42,650 nucleotides of DNA from Chromobacterium piscinae. GTDB lineage: Bacteria; Pseudomonadota; Gammaproteobacteria; Burkholderiales; Chromobacteriaceae. Under the pieces are notes generated by a model. The model searched no databases, was not told the DNA's origin, and worked only from the letters and a program-made list of their open reading frames with translations. Made by a program: the position numbers and the translations under genes. Shown here piece by piece: positions 1-8,503 of this stretch (position 1 is the first letter of the stretch; each line of letters starts with the position of its first letter). The stretch covers positions 1-42,650 of the forward strand of contig NZ_JAJOHV010000016.1 of the NCBI RefSeq assembly GCF_021129175.1, given 5' to 3'.

Positions 1-141
1 GCGCGCGGCGTCGCCGCTCTTGTCGCGGTATTGCAGCGTCTGCGCGCCGCCCGCCAGCGCCGCCCCGGCCAGCGCGAACAAGCGCGCGTCGTCCAGACCG
101 TCCGGCGTCACCGCGTACAGGCCCTCAACTCTTGGCGGCAT
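1..141 (-). CDS. thiE: Thiamine-phosphate synthase ThiE (N-terminal part, cut by window edge)
   Basis: The first 47 codons of a minus-strand gene that runs off the left edge. ThiE joins HMP pyrophosphate to the thiazole phosphate to make thiamine monophosphate in the cytoplasm. Visible are the family's opening strand GLYAVTPDG (residues 7-15) and the QYRDK stretch (residues 37-41) of the TIM barrel. The ATG at 141 lies inside the last codons of thiD, so the two genes overlap by 17 bp in different frames, which suggests translational coupling. ThiD makes the substrate ThiE uses, so the order fits the pathway. Only the start can be judged here. Confidence 0.85.
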   Translation of the reverse strand, partial: MPPRVEGLYAVTPDGLDDARLFALAGAALAGGAQTLQYRDKSGDAAR

Positions 142-970
142 CGCCGTCTTCCTCGTCGTCGCCGCGCGCCCAGAACATCCGGTCCGGCAGGAACTGGCCC
201 ATGCCGGGGCGGAAGCCGTTGACCAGCGTCTGGTAGGTGTATTCCTGCGCCTCGCGCACCGCCTCCGGCAGCAACAGGCCGGTGGCCAGCATGCCGGCGA
301 TGGCCGAGGCCAAGGTGCAGCCGGAGCCATGATAGCTGCCGGGCAGCCGCTCCCAGTGGTCGGCGCGCACCACGCCGTCCTGGCCGTACAGGCTGTTGAC
401 CACTTCCTTGGTGTTTTCATGGGTGCCGGTGATCAGCAGGTAAGGGCAGCCCAGCCCCAGCAAACGCTCGGCGCACTGGTCCAGCGTCAGCTCCTCATCG
501 TCGTCCGGATCGTTGCTGGCCAGCCGGCGCGCCTCCAGACTATTGGGCGTCAGGATGGAGACCTGCGGAATCAGCATGTCGCGCATCGCGCCGATCAGGT
601 CTTCGTCGGCCAGCTCGTGGCCGCCGCCGCTGGCCAGCACCGGGTCCAGCACCACCGGGATGTCCGGGTAGTCGGCGATCAGCTGCGCCACCACGGCGAC
701 GTTTTCCACGCTGCCCAGCATGCCGATCTTGAACGCCGCCACCTGCATGTCTTCCATCAGGAAGCGGGCCTGGTCGTTGACCCAGTCCGCGTCCAGCACC
801 ATCAAGTCGTTGACGCCCACGGTGTCCTGCACCGTGATCGCGGTGATCACCGACAACGGATGGCAGCCCAGGCTGGCCAGCGTCAGGATGTCGGCCTGGA
901 TGCCGGCGCCGCCGGAGGGGTCGGAACCGGCCAGGGTCAGCACCACGGGAGGGGGGGGAGGAGTGGTCAA
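125..970 (-). CDS. thiD: Hydroxymethylpyrimidine/phosphomethylpyrimidine kinase ThiD
   Basis: 281 residues, a normal length for ThiD, a ribokinase-fold enzyme that phosphorylates HMP and then HMP-P for thiamine synthesis. The glycine-rich [13 protein letters not shown] near residues 15-27 and the [12 protein letters not shown] segment near the C-terminus (anion hole and catalytic Cys region) are clear. The start is a TTG at 970 with AGAGG seven bases upstream; no ATG is suitably placed. Residues 4-8 are five consecutive prolines encoded across an eight-base C tract (G8 on the plus strand, 951-958), which is unusual at a ThiD N-terminus. It is followed by overlapping thiE and is divergent from the rubredoxin gene. 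Confidence 0.95.
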   Translation of the reverse strand: MTTPPPPPVVLTLAGSDPSGGAGIQADILTLASLGCHPLSVITAITVQDTVGVNDLMVLDADWVNDQARFLMEDMQVAAFKIGMLGSVENVAVVAQLIADYPDIPVVLDPVLASGGGHELADEDLIGAMRDMLIPQVSILTPNSLEARRLASNDPDDDEELTLDQCAERLLGLGCPYLLITGTHENTKEVVNSLYGQDGVVRADHWERLPGSYHGSGCTLASAIAGMLATGLLLPEAVREAQEYTYQTLVNGFRPGMGQFLPDRMFWARGDDEEDGDAAKS

Positions 971-1044
971 GGGCGAACCTCTTCTGTTTTATTGCGGTGG
1001 CACGATTTAGAATACCCATTTTATCCGAACACGAGGGCGAAGCG

Positions 1045-1209
1045 ATGCGTACTTGGATGTGTCTGATCTGCGGTTTCATCTACGACGAAGAAGCCGGCCG
1101 GCCGGAAGACGGCATCCCGCCGGGCACCCGCTGGGAAGACCTGCCGCCCAACTGGACCTGCCCCGACTGCGACGCCCGCAAGGACGATTTCCAGATGGTG
1201 GAAATCTGA
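1045..1209 (+). CDS. Rubredoxin
   Basis: A 54-residue electron carrier with one iron bound by four cysteines. Both CxxC knuckles are present, C6-x2-C9-G and C39-P-D-C42, and the spacing and length match one-iron rubredoxins. The start at 1045 is chosen because GAGGGCGAAGCG provides a ribosome site and the upstream in-frame extension carries no family residues. Its stop overlaps the ATG of the next gene (TGATG), so the protease gene is probably co-transcribed. The partner reductase or hydroxylase is not in the window, so the physiological role (alkane oxidation, oxygen or peroxide handling) cannot be told. Confidence 0.93.
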   Translation: MRTWMCLICGFIYDEEAGRPEDGIPPGTRWEDLPPNWTCPDCDARKDDFQMVEI

Positions 1210-2030
1210 TGGCCGGAAGACGGACCCGCTGGATCGGCGGCGCGCTGCTCGCCGCGCTATTGGCCGCCTGTGCCCAGGTGAACACCACCGCCGGCGGCGC
1301 GGTCGGCGTCAACCGCGGCCAGAGCATGCTGCTGTCCAGCCAGGAAGTGGAGCAGATGTCGGCCAAGTCCTACGCCGGCGAGCTGCAGAAGGCCCGCGCC
1401 GCGGGCCGCCTGAACACCGATCCGGCGCTGACCTCGCGCGTGCGCCGCGTGTCGCAGCGGTTGATCGCGCAGACTCCGTCCTTCCGCCCCGACGCCCGCA
1501 ACTGGCGCTGGGAGGTGAACGTGCTGACCACCGACGACATGAACGCCTACGCGATGGCCGGCGGCAAGATCATGGTCTACACCGGCCTGGTCAAGCAGCT
1601 GAAGCTGTCCGACGCCGAGCTGGCCGCCGTGATCGGCCACGAGATCTCGCACGCGCTGCGCGAGCACACCCGCGAGAACATGAGCCAGGCCTACGCGCAG
1701 CAAATGGGCCTCGGCCTGGTCGGCGCGCTGGTCGGCCTCAATGACAGCCAGCTGAAGCTGGCCTCGCTGGTGGGCGACGTGACGCTGTCCAAGCCGCACA
1801 GCCGCGCGATGGAGTCCGAAGCCGACATCATGGGCCTGGAGCTGATGGCCCGCGCCGGCTACGACCCCAACGCCGCGGTCAACGTCTGGCAAAAGATGCA
1901 GGCGGCCGGCGGCGGCAACGGCATGGAGTTCCTGTCCACCCACCCGTCCGGGCCCACCCGCATCCGCGACCTGCAGGCCCATATCCCGCAAGTGTGGCCG
2001 CTGTACCAGGCCGCGCCGAAGAAAGGCTGA
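1209..2030 (+). CDS. M48-family metalloprotease lipoprotein
   Basis: A 273-residue predicted lipoprotein zinc protease of the M48 family, probably acting in the periplasm in outer-membrane quality control, as LoiP/BepA relatives do. A basic, hydrophobic signal ends in a lipobox with Cys21 (LLAALLAAC). The zinc motif HEISH has H144 and H148, and the downstream E-S-E-A-D-I-M-G segment provides the third ligand and an aspartate typical of M48. There is no TPR tail, unlike BepA, so it resembles the short YcaL/LoiP type. The start overlaps the rubredoxin stop. The substrate is unknown. Confidence 0.88.
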   Translation: MAGRRTRWIGGALLAALLAACAQVNTTAGGAVGVNRGQSMLLSSQEVEQMSAKSYAGELQKARAAGRLNTDPALTSRVRRVSQRLIAQTPSFRPDARNWRWEVNVLTTDDMNAYAMAGGKIMVYTGLVKQLKLSDAELAAVIGHEISHALREHTRENMSQAYAQQMGLGLVGALVGLNDSQLKLASLVGDVTLSKPHSRAMESEADIMGLELMARAGYDPNAAVNVWQKMQAAGGGNGMEFLSTHPSGPTRIRDLQAHIPQVWPLYQAAPKKG

Positions 2031-2033
2031 GCG

Positions 2034-2381
2034 ATGCCGCTGCCCGCCGCCCTGTTCGACGAGATGCTGGACCACGCCCGCGCGCTGCCGGGCGCCGAGT
2101 ACGAAGTCAAATGGGGCGGAACGCGGGTGGTCTCCATCGGCGGCAAGATGTTCCTGGTCTGCGGCGAAGCCGGCATCAGCTACAAGGTCGACGATGGCGA
2201 TTTCCTGGCGCTGTCGGGCCTGCCCGGCGTGCGGCCGGCGCCGTATCTGGCCCGCGCCCGCTGGGTGCAGGTGATCTCGCTGGAGGCGCTGGCGCCGGAC
2301 GACATCCGCCGCGGCATCGAACGCTCGCGCGAGCTGGCGCTTAGCAAGCTGCCGAAGGCGCAACGGCAGGCCTGGTCCTGA
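2034..2381 (+). CDS. MmcQ/YjbR-family protein
   Basis: 115 residues, starting three bases after the protease stop. The sequence fits the small YjbR/MmcQ fold (a CyaY-like alpha/beta domain proposed to bind DNA). Features typical of the family are an early aromatic-Lys-Trp segment (EYEVKWGG), the central GKMFLVCGE strand and the late WVQVISLEAL strand. The family's biochemical role is not established; the DNA-binding label comes from fold comparison. The spacing suggests it is the last gene of the rubredoxin-protease unit, but no functional link is evident. Confidence 0.8.
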   Translation: MPLPAALFDEMLDHARALPGAEYEVKWGGTRVVSIGGKMFLVCGEAGISYKVDDGDFLALSGLPGVRPAPYLARARWVQVISLEALAPDDIRRGIERSRELALSKLPKAQRQAWS

Positions 2382-2445
2382 TTCGGCTGGAACCGGTCCG
2401 GCGACGTCCGGTCCATCGCCCCATCCCGCCCCAATAGGAAAGTCG

Positions 2446-2862
2446 ATGAGCTATCTGTACCTGAAAGCCTTCCACATCTTTTTCGTGGTGTCCTGGTTCG
2501 CCGGGCTGTTCTACCTGCCGCGGCTGTTCGTCAATCTGGCGATGGCGCGCCAGCCGGCGGAATACGACCGCCTGCTGCTGATGGCCAGGAAGCTGTTCCG
2601 CTTCATGACGCCGCTAGGCGTGCTGGCGATAGGCTCCGGCCTGCTGCTGTGGCTGGATTTCGGCATTTCCGGCGGCTGGCTGCACGCCAAGATGGCGCTG
2701 GTGGCGCTGCTGGCCGTTTACCATGGCTACTGCGCCAAATTGGGCCGCGACTTCGTCACCCACAGCAACCGCAAGAGCCATGTCTGGTTCCGCGTGTTCA
2801 ACGAACTGCCGGTGCTGATTTTGCTGGCGGTGGTGATCCTGGTGGTGGTCAAGCCGTTCTGA
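2446..2862 (+). CDS. hemJ: Protoporphyrinogen IX oxidase HemJ
   Basis: 138 residues and four predicted membrane helices, matching HemJ, which oxidises protoporphyrinogen IX to protoporphyrin IX in the inner membrane late in haem synthesis. The N-terminal signature FHIFFVVSWFAGLFYLPRLF (from residue 9) contains the conserved His, Trp and Arg of the family. The central WLHAKMALV helix carries the conserved Lys. The start ATG follows an AGGAAAG-type ribosome site. It stands alone between unrelated small genes; no other haem gene is in the window. Confidence 0.93.
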   Translation: MSYLYLKAFHIFFVVSWFAGLFYLPRLFVNLAMARQPAEYDRLLLMARKLFRFMTPLGVLAIGSGLLLWLDFGISGGWLHAKMALVALLAVYHGYCAKLGRDFVTHSNRKSHVWFRVFNELPVLILLAVVILVVVKPF

Positions 2863-2900
2863 CGCGCCCCTAACCCTGAATTCGCTTGAGGATTTGATCG

Positions 2901-3362
2901 ATGGCATTGGAAATCGAACGCCGTTTCGTGGTGAGCGGCGACGGCTGGCGCGGCCTGGCCCCGGCCGTGCAATACCGGCAGGGCTATCTGTCGGTGGAAA
3001 AAGAGCGCACGGTGCGAGTGCGGGTGGTGGGCGAGCAGGCCTGGCTGACGCTGAAGAGCAATATCAGCAACGTCAGCCGCCACGAGTTCGAATACCTCAT
3101 CCCGCTGGCCGACGCGCAAACCATCATGGCCGCGATGTGCCCGATGGTGGTGGACAAGCTGCGCCACCGCATCGAGTACGGCGGCTTCGTCTGGGAAGTG
3201 GACGAGTTCTTCGGCGACAACGCCGGCCTGGTGCTGGCCGAGATCGAACTGCCCGGCGAGGACACCCCATTCGCCAAGCCTGACTGGGTGGGCGAGGAGG
3301 TGACCGAGGACGGCCGCTACACCAACGCCTACCTGTCCAAGAACCCTTACGGCCGCTGGTAA
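2901..3362 (+). CDS. CYTH-domain phosphohydrolase (triphosphate tunnel metalloenzyme)
   Basis: 153 residues forming a single CYTH domain. The hallmark charged strand EIERRF is at residues 4-9, followed by alternating Lys/Arg/Glu positions in RVRVVGEQAWLTLKS, EFEYLIP, KLRHRIEYGGFVWEVDEFFG and LVLAEIELPGED, which would line the tunnel. Small proteins like this include bacterial inorganic triphosphatases (Nitrosomonas europaea NeuTTM is known). Hydrolysis of tripolyphosphate or another triphosphate is the likely reaction; an adenylate cyclase role is less likely for this short form. A GAGG ribosome site lies upstream of the ATG. Confidence 0.88.
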   Translation: MALEIERRFVVSGDGWRGLAPAVQYRQGYLSVEKERTVRVRVVGEQAWLTLKSNISNVSRHEFEYLIPLADAQTIMAAMCPMVVDKLRHRIEYGGFVWEVDEFFGDNAGLVLAEIELPGEDTPFAKPDWVGEEVTEDGRYTNAYLSKNPYGRW

Positions 3363-3435
3363 AACGACCCGGCCGGACGAACCAGTCCCGGCCGGCCAGG
3401 TCTATCGTCTTTTGCCCGAGCCAAACGCCAGACCG

Positions 3436-3726
3436 ATGTCCACCCCTTCCTCTGAATGGATTCCCGCCGCCGCGCTGCTGGGCCTGTATCTGGGCTCGCT
3501 GCTGTATTCGCTGTTCCAGGGCTGGCATCAGCGCCGGCTGTACTGGCTGGGCTGCGCGCTGCTGCTGGTCGGCGGCCTGCTGATGATGCTGCTGGCCGAG
3601 CCCGCCGCTACCGACTCCGGCGAAATGCCGCCCGGCTTCGGCCTGGGCGTGTGGGTGGCCGGACTGGGCATCCTCGCCACCACCGCCGGCGCGCTGACGC
3701 GGCGCTGGCACGCCCGCCGCGGCTGA
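3436..3726 (+). CDS. Small hypothetical membrane protein
   Basis: A 96-residue protein with three hydrophobic segments (about residues 8-26, 36-54 and 68-86) separated by short charged turns (GWHQRRLYW; TRRWHARRG at the end), so a small inner-membrane protein. I do not recognise a family. The ATG at 3436 is chosen; an in-frame TTG at 3412 would add eight residues, and neither has a strong ribosome site. It lies between the CYTH gene and sorA, on the same strand as both. Confidence 0.6.
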   Translation: MSTPSSEWIPAAALLGLYLGSLLYSLFQGWHQRRLYWLGCALLLVGGLLMMLLAEPAATDSGEMPPGFGLGVWVAGLGILATTAGALTRRWHARRG

Positions 3727-3806
3727 GCGCCTGTCCCTTTCCCCGGTAGACGGCCGCCCCCGCGGCTCCTAGCATCGCGTCCATCCCCACCTCAAAAAGC
3801 GCGAAC

Positions 3807-5033
3807 ATGGACGACGCGTCAACTCGCCGGGCCTTGCTGAAAGCCGGGCTCGCCGCCGGCCTGCTGAGCCTGGCCGGCCGGACGCGCGCCGGCGCCTGGC
3901 TGGACCAAGGCTTCGACAACGGCTGGCGCGAGCTGGTGCCTTACCCGCAGAAGATGCCGCTGATGCGCATCACCACCCGGCCGGTGCATCTGGAAACGCC
4001 GTTTTCCCAATTCGACCGCGGGCTGATCACGCCCAACGAGGCGGTGTTCGTCCGCTACCACCTGGCCGGCCACCCGCTGGACATCGATCCCTCATCCCAC
4101 ACCCTGACCATAAACGGCAAAGTGAAACAGCCGCTGACGCTGACGCTGGCCGACCTGCAAAAGCGCTTCGAGACGGTGCGCCAGACCGTGGTGATGCAGT
4201 GCGCCGGCAACGGCCGCGGCCTGTCGCAGCCGCGGGTGCAGGGCGCGCAGCTGGGCAATGGCTCGATGGCCTGCGTCGAGATGGCCGGCGCGCGGCTGGC
4301 CGACGTGCTGGCCGCCGCCGATGTGCTGGACGGCGCGCGCCAGATCGCCTGCCGCGGCACCGACCAGCCGGCGCTGGAGCAAACGCCGGCCTTCATCCGC
4401 TCGCTGGACCTCACCGACGCGCGGCGGCCGGAAGCGATGATCGCCTGGGAGATGAACGGCGAGCCGCTGCCGGTGCTGAACGGCTACCCACTGCGCCTGG
4501 TGATGCCGGGCTTCTACGCCGCCTACTGGATCAAGCACCTGTCGCATATCGAGGTGCTGGACCACGTGTTCGACGGCTGGTTCGCCAGCCAGGCCTACAC
4601 CGTGCCCGACACGTCGGACAACGGCGTGCCGCCCGGGACCAAGCCGGACAAGACGGCGCGGCTGACGCGGATGAAGGCGCGCAGCTTCATCACCCACCCC
4701 GCCCACGGCGACGCGATCGCCGCGCCGGACGGCCGGCTGGCGCTGCGCGGCATCGCCTTCGATGGCGGCAGCGGCATCCGCCGGGTGGACGTTTCCGCCG
4801 ACGGCGGCGTCAACTGGCGGCAGGCGGAGCTGGGAGCGGAAACCGGACGCTTCGCCTTCCGGCCATGGACGCTGACGCTGGACGACGTGAAGCCGGGGCC
4901 GCTGACGCTGATGGCGCGCGCCACCGCCAACGACGGCCAGGTCCAGCCGCTGGTCCAGCCGTGGAATCCCGGCGGCTACGCCCGCGACGTGGTCGAGCGG
5001 GTGGAGATCGTCGTCGCCGAGGCTAAGCGATGA
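3807..5033 (+). CDS. sorA: Sulfite dehydrogenase molybdopterin subunit SorA
   Basis: 408 residues of the sulfite oxidase family. It oxidises sulfite to sulfate in the periplasm and passes electrons to the cytochrome subunit. The N-terminus has a twin-arginine signal (TRRALLK followed by a hydrophobic stretch and a cleavage region around AGA). The Moco domain contains the ligand Cys132 in MQCAGNGRG, plus PLRLVMPGFYAAYWIKHLSHIEV-type substrate-site residues, and the C-terminal part is the Ig-like dimerisation domain with DGGVNWRQAEL. The downstream gene overlaps by four bases (ATGA) and encodes the haem subunit, which supports SorAB over YedY. moaD and moaE for the cofactor are in the same window. 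Confidence 0.9.
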   Translation: MDDASTRRALLKAGLAAGLLSLAGRTRAGAWLDQGFDNGWRELVPYPQKMPLMRITTRPVHLETPFSQFDRGLITPNEAVFVRYHLAGHPLDIDPSSHTLTINGKVKQPLTLTLADLQKRFETVRQTVVMQCAGNGRGLSQPRVQGAQLGNGSMACVEMAGARLADVLAAADVLDGARQIACRGTDQPALEQTPAFIRSLDLTDARRPEAMIAWEMNGEPLPVLNGYPLRLVMPGFYAAYWIKHLSHIEVLDHVFDGWFASQAYTVPDTSDNGVPPGTKPDKTARLTRMKARSFITHPAHGDAIAAPDGRLALRGIAFDGGSGIRRVDVSADGGVNWRQAELGAETGRFAFRPWTLTLDDVKPGPLTLMARATANDGQVQPLVQPWNPGGYARDVVERVEIVVAEAKR

Positions 5034-5353
5034 GGGCCGCGCTGCTGGTTCTGGCCCTGCTGACAGCTCCCGCCGGCGCGGCGAGCATCGCGCTGCCCAA
5101 TGAAACGGCGATGCTGCCGGACAGCGGCCACCCCGGCTATCTGCCGGCGCTGCAGCGCTGCATGATCTGCCATTCCGTCGATTACATCTCGCTGCAGCCG
5201 GACTTCGACGAAGCGCGCTGGCGCGCCGTGGTCGACAAGATGCGGCAGGCATTCAAGGCGCCCATTCCGGCGGAGGAGGTGGCGCCGATCGCCGCCTACC
5301 TGGCCGACGCCCAGCGCCGCCGGCTGCTGCGGCCGCATCCGCCCAAGCCCTGA
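5030..5353 (+). CDS. sorB: Sulfite dehydrogenase cytochrome c subunit SorB
   Basis: 107 residues with a short Sec signal (hydrophobic residues 3-18, AxA-like cleavage near GAA) and one haem c site, C44-M-I-C-H48. It would accept electrons from the SorA molybdenum centre and hand them to a soluble cytochrome. Length and position match SorB of sulfite:cytochrome c oxidoreductases. The start codon overlaps the sorA stop in an ATGA arrangement, so the subunits are translationally coupled. Sequence after the haem motif is poorly conserved, so the assignment rests mostly on context. Confidence 0.85.
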   Translation: MRAALLVLALLTAPAGAASIALPNETAMLPDSGHPGYLPALQRCMICHSVDYISLQPDFDEARWRAVVDKMRQAFKAPIPAEEVAPIAAYLADAQRRRLLRPHPPKP

Positions 5354-5449
5354 GCGCCAGTCCGCGCAGGCGCCGGGCCGGGAACCGTTTGGCCTCGCCG
5401 CGTCCAAGCCTTATCATCGGACGCTTGCCCATCCCGCGACGGAGCCGCC

Positions 5450-6271
5450 ATGTTCACGCTTCCCTCCCTGACGCTGGCCGCCTACGGCCTGCTGGCGCTG
5501 GGGCTGCTCGCCGCCAGCCTGCGCCAGGAAGCGCCCGGCTGGATCGCCCTGATCACCAGCGCGATGCTGGCGCTGGCCGCCGGCGTGCTGCAGCCGCTGG
5601 GCGTGCTGAGCGCGGCCGCCGTCGCCGGGCTGACGCTGGCGCTGCGCCGCCATCCTCGGCCGGAGCTGTACCTGGTGTGGATCGCCGCGCTGCTGGCGCT
5701 GGCAGTGCACGCGCTGCCCGGTTTCGACAATCCACTGCTGTGGCAGGGCCGGGCCAGCCCGGACAGCGCGCCGTACCGGCTGTTTTGGAGCTACGACAAG
5801 GGTTTCGCCGGCCTGCTGCTGCTGCTGAACCTCTGCCGCGCGCCGCTGCCGGAACGGCAGCTGGGCTGGCCGGCCGCGGCGGTCGGCGCGCTGGCGCTGC
5901 TGTTCGTGCTCGGCATCGCCGCCGCCGTCGGAACGATAAGCTTCGCGCCGAAGTGGCCGGCCTGGCTGCTGCCATGGTTGCTGGCCAACTGTTTCCTGGT
6001 GTCGCTGGTGGAGGAAGCCTTCTTCCGCGCCGGCGTCCAGCGCTGGCTGGAGCTGCGCACCGAACCCTTCGCCGCGCTGATGGCGGCGTCGCTACTGTTC
6101 GGTCTGGCCCACCTGGCCGGCGGCTGGTCCTGGATGGGCCTGGCCACGCTGGCCGGCATCGGCTACGGCCTGATCTACGCCGCGCGCCGCCAGCTGTGGC
6201 TGGCAGTGCTCGCCCACCTGGCTTTCAACACCCTGCACCTGCTGTTGTTCACCTATCCAAAACTGGCGTGA
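5450..6271 (+). CDS. CPBP-family intramembrane protease
   Basis: 273 residues, almost wholly hydrophobic with about eight membrane segments. The C-terminal half carries the three CPBP (Rce1-like) motifs: E188-E189-A-F-F-R193, FGLAHLAGG, and H256-L-A-F-N, which supply the glutamates and histidines of the membrane-embedded active site. Such proteins cleave prenylated or membrane peptides or act in bacteriocin self-protection. No peptide precursor is seen next to it, so its substrate is unknown. Confidence 0.85.
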   Translation: MFTLPSLTLAAYGLLALGLLAASLRQEAPGWIALITSAMLALAAGVLQPLGVLSAAAVAGLTLALRRHPRPELYLVWIAALLALAVHALPGFDNPLLWQGRASPDSAPYRLFWSYDKGFAGLLLLLNLCRAPLPERQLGWPAAAVGALALLFVLGIAAAVGTISFAPKWPAWLLPWLLANCFLVSLVEEAFFRAGVQRWLELRTEPFAALMAASLLFGLAHLAGGWSWMGLATLAGIGYGLIYAARRQLWLAVLAHLAFNTLHLLLFTYPKLA

Positions 6272-6396
6272 AGCCGCCGATTCGGGACAGCTTTATACGC
6301 TAACTGTCTTGATATGAAAATAAAAAACCATAACGGGTAGCCTGTCGCATCGGTTAAAATCGCGGTCTTCGTTCACCATCCGCGAGCAGCACCGCC

Positions 6397-6885
6397 ATGA
6401 TTGAAGTCGGCATCGTGATGGGTAGCAACAGCGACTGGGAAGTGATGCAGCACGCCGCCCGCGTGCTGAAAAGCTTCGGCATCGCCTGCGAAACCCGCGT
6501 CGTCTCCGCCCACCGCACCCCGGACCTGCTGTTCCAGTACGCGGAAGAAGCCGCGCCGCGCGGCCTGAAAGCCATCATCGCCGGCGCCGGTGGCGCCGCC
6601 CACCTGCCAGGCATGCTGGCCGCCAAGACCCACGTGCCGGTGCTGGGCGTGCCGGTGCCGTCCAAATACCTGCGCGGCGAGGATTCGCTGCTGTCCATCG
6701 TGCAAATGCCCAAGGGCATTCCAGTGGCCACCTTCGCCATCGGCGAGGCCGGCGCCGCCAACGCCGCGCTGTTCGCGGTGGCGATGCTGGCCACCACCCG
6801 ACCGGAACTGGCCGAGCAACTGGTCGCCTTCCGCAAGCAACAGGAAGAAACCGTGCTGGCGATGACGCTGCCGGAGGTCGAGTAA
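6397..6885 (+). CDS. purE: N5-carboxyaminoimidazole ribonucleotide mutase PurE
   Basis: 162 residues, the class I PurE length. It converts N5-CAIR to CAIR in purine synthesis. The phosphate-binding GSNSDWEVM (residues 9-17), the VSAHRTPD segment with the catalytic His, and the [12 protein letters not shown] glycine loop are all present. Its stop shares one base with the purK start (TAATG), so both are made from one message. The 125-base upstream region is AT-rich (TAAAAT at 6355-6360 is a possible -10) and probably holds the promoter. Confidence 0.97.
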   Translation: MIEVGIVMGSNSDWEVMQHAARVLKSFGIACETRVVSAHRTPDLLFQYAEEAAPRGLKAIIAGAGGAAHLPGMLAAKTHVPVLGVPVPSKYLRGEDSLLSIVQMPKGIPVATFAIGEAGAANAALFAVAMLATTRPELAEQLVAFRKQQEETVLAMTLPEVE

Positions 6886-8015
6886 TGGCCGCCATCCTGC
6901 CGCCGGCGATGCTGGGCATACTCGGCGGCGGCCAACTGGGCCGCATGTTCGCCGTCGCCGCCAAGACCATGGGCTACCGCGTCGCCGTGCTGGACCCGGA
7001 CGAAAACGCGCCGGCGGCGGCCTTCGCCGACCGCCACATCCGCGCGCCGTACAACGACCCGGCCGCGCTGCGCGAGCTGGCCGACAGCTGCGCCGCCGTC
7101 ACCACCGAATTCGAGAACGTCAACGCCGACGCGATGCGCGAGCTGGCGCGCCGCACCCGCGTGTCGCCGTCCGGCGACTGCGTCGCCGTCGCCCAGGACC
7201 GCATCGCCGAGAAGGCGTGGATCAACAAGGCCGGCCTGCCGACCGCGCCCTACCTGGCCATCGAAAGCGTCGAAGACATCCAGGTGGACCTGGCGCCCTA
7301 CCTGCCCGGCATCCTGAAAACCGCCCGCCTCGGCTACGACGGCAAGGGCCAGGTGCGGGTGCAGACCGCGGCCGAGGCGCGCGCCGCCTACGCCAACCTG
7401 GGCGGCCAGGCCTGCGTGCTGGAAAAGATGCTGGACCTGCAGCTGGAAGTGTCGGCCATCGTCACCCGCGTCAGCTCGGCGCAGAGCGCGGTGTTTCCGG
7501 TGGCGGAAAACATCCACAAGAACGGCATCCTCGACGAATCCATCGTCCCGGCCCGCATCGCCCCGGCGCTGGCCAAGCAGGCGCAGGAGATGGCCCGGAA
7601 ACTGGCCGAGGCGCTGGACTACGTCGGCGTGCTGGCGGTGGAGTTCTTCGTGCTGGCCGATGACAGCCTGGTGGTCAACGAGATCGCCCCGCGGCCGCAC
7701 AACTCCGGCCACTACACGCTCACCGCCTGCTTGACCGACCAGTTCCAGCAGCAGGTGCGCGCGATGTGCGGCCTGCTGCCGGGCCGCACCGACCTGCTCA
7801 GCCCGGTGGTGATGGTGAACCTGCTGGGCGACGTGTGGAAAGACAACGGCCACGAGCCCAACTGGGACGTGCTGGCCGAGGCCCCCAACGCCCAGCTGCA
7901 TCTGTATGGCAAGAAACAGGCGCGGCCGGGCCGCAAGATGGGCCACTTCAACGTGATGGCCGCCAGCGCCGACGAAGCGCTGGACCAGGCCAGGGCGTTG
8001 AAGGACACCCTGTAG
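6885..8015 (+). CDS. purK: N5-carboxyaminoimidazole ribonucleotide synthase PurK
   Basis: 376 residues of the ATP-grasp superfamily. It carboxylates AIR with ATP and bicarbonate to N5-CAIR, the substrate of PurE encoded just upstream. The N-terminal [11 protein letters not shown] loop, the central [15 protein letters not shown]-grasp lid and the metal-binding [13 protein letters not shown] near residues 265-277 are diagnostic. The overlap with purE (one base) indicates coupling. An intrinsic terminator follows seven bases after the stop. Confidence 0.97.
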   Translation: MAAILPPAMLGILGGGQLGRMFAVAAKTMGYRVAVLDPDENAPAAAFADRHIRAPYNDPAALRELADSCAAVTTEFENVNADAMRELARRTRVSPSGDCVAVAQDRIAEKAWINKAGLPTAPYLAIESVEDIQVDLAPYLPGILKTARLGYDGKGQVRVQTAAEARAAYANLGGQACVLEKMLDLQLEVSAIVTRVSSAQSAVFPVAENIHKNGILDESIVPARIAPALAKQAQEMARKLAEALDYVGVLAVEFFVLADDSLVVNEIAPRPHNSGHYTLTACLTDQFQQQVRAMCGLLPGRTDLLSPVVMVNLLGDVWKDNGHEPNWDVLAEAPNAQLHLYGKKQARPGRKMGHFNVMAASADEALDQARALKDTL

Positions 8016-8021
8016 CGAAAG

Positions 8022-8052
8022 AAATGGCGAGGCCGGCGGCTTCGCCATTTTT
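8022..8052 (+). terminator. Intrinsic terminator after purEK
   Basis: AAATGGCGA (8022-8030) pairs perfectly with TCGCCATTT (8042-8050); an inner GCCG/CGGC pairing extends the stem, and T residues follow. It lies directly behind the purK stop. Confidence 0.8.
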
Positions 8053-8160
8053 ATGGCCAGCGTCAAAAGCCCGCTCTTGAAATAAAAAATGGCTGCTGCA
8101 GCCCAGGATCACAAGCAAGTCACTACGTATGCGATGCGCCCCGCTCCCCTTCTGCGCGCG

Positions 8161-8267
8161 CCGGCAAAAAGTGGCTGGCAGGGTTTTAAGCCGCCGAGCT
8201 GTTCGACGCCGCGCGACGTTCGCGCGCGGCTAGTTTCGGCGGCGCCTTGCCAGGCGCTTTTTGCCGG
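8161..8267. repeat. Three-tier imperfect palindrome, about 107 bp
   Basis: The outer arms 8161-8183 and 8245-8267 are complementary at 20 of 23 positions. Inside them GCCGCCGA (8190-8197) pairs with TCGGCGGC (8236-8243), and GCCGCGCG (8208-8215) pairs with CGCGCGGC (8223-8230). The whole segment can fold into one long stepped hairpin. It sits in the 488-base gap between purK and alkD. No convincing gene covers it: both strands have open frames of about 100 codons, as GC-rich repeats often do. It looks like a dispersed structured repeat (REP/MITE-like), but a second copy is not in this window. The rest of the gap (8053-8160 and 8329-8503) shows nothing I recognise. Confidence 0.6.
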
Positions 8268-8300
8268 GGTTTCGCGTGCGGCAGGGGCGGCCTGGGGTTG

Positions 8301-8328
8301 CAAGGGGGCTGGCCGCGCAGCCCCCTTG
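8301..8328. repeat. Perfect 11-bp inverted repeat (hairpin)
   Basis: CAAGGGGGCTG (8301-8311) and CAGCCCCCTTG (8318-8328) are exact reverse complements around a six-base loop. No T-run follows on either strand. It lies 33 bases beyond the large palindrome and may be part of the same repeat unit. Confidence 0.6.
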
Positions 8329-8503
8329 CCCGTCCAGCGGGCGGAACCGTTCCTAAATATCGGTCCGCAGCGCAGACTCAAAACTGATTCGCCTGACGAC
8401 AGGTAATTTGACATAGTCTTTCAATCGCCATGAAAACGAGCCCAACCTCGACGAATGATTCGCTCCACGGCGCTTGGCCGGTCTCGTCCGGAGTTCAGAA
8501 CTC

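Noticed and set aside
6355-6360. purE promoter from TAAAAT
   Set aside because: No acceptable -35 hexamer at 16-18 bases; kept only as a remark on purE.
8089-8414. Open frames of about 100 codons on both strands in the purK-alkD gap
   Set aside because: They lie over the large palindrome, lack ribosome sites and mirror each other, as expected of a GC-rich inverted repeat rather than of a gene.
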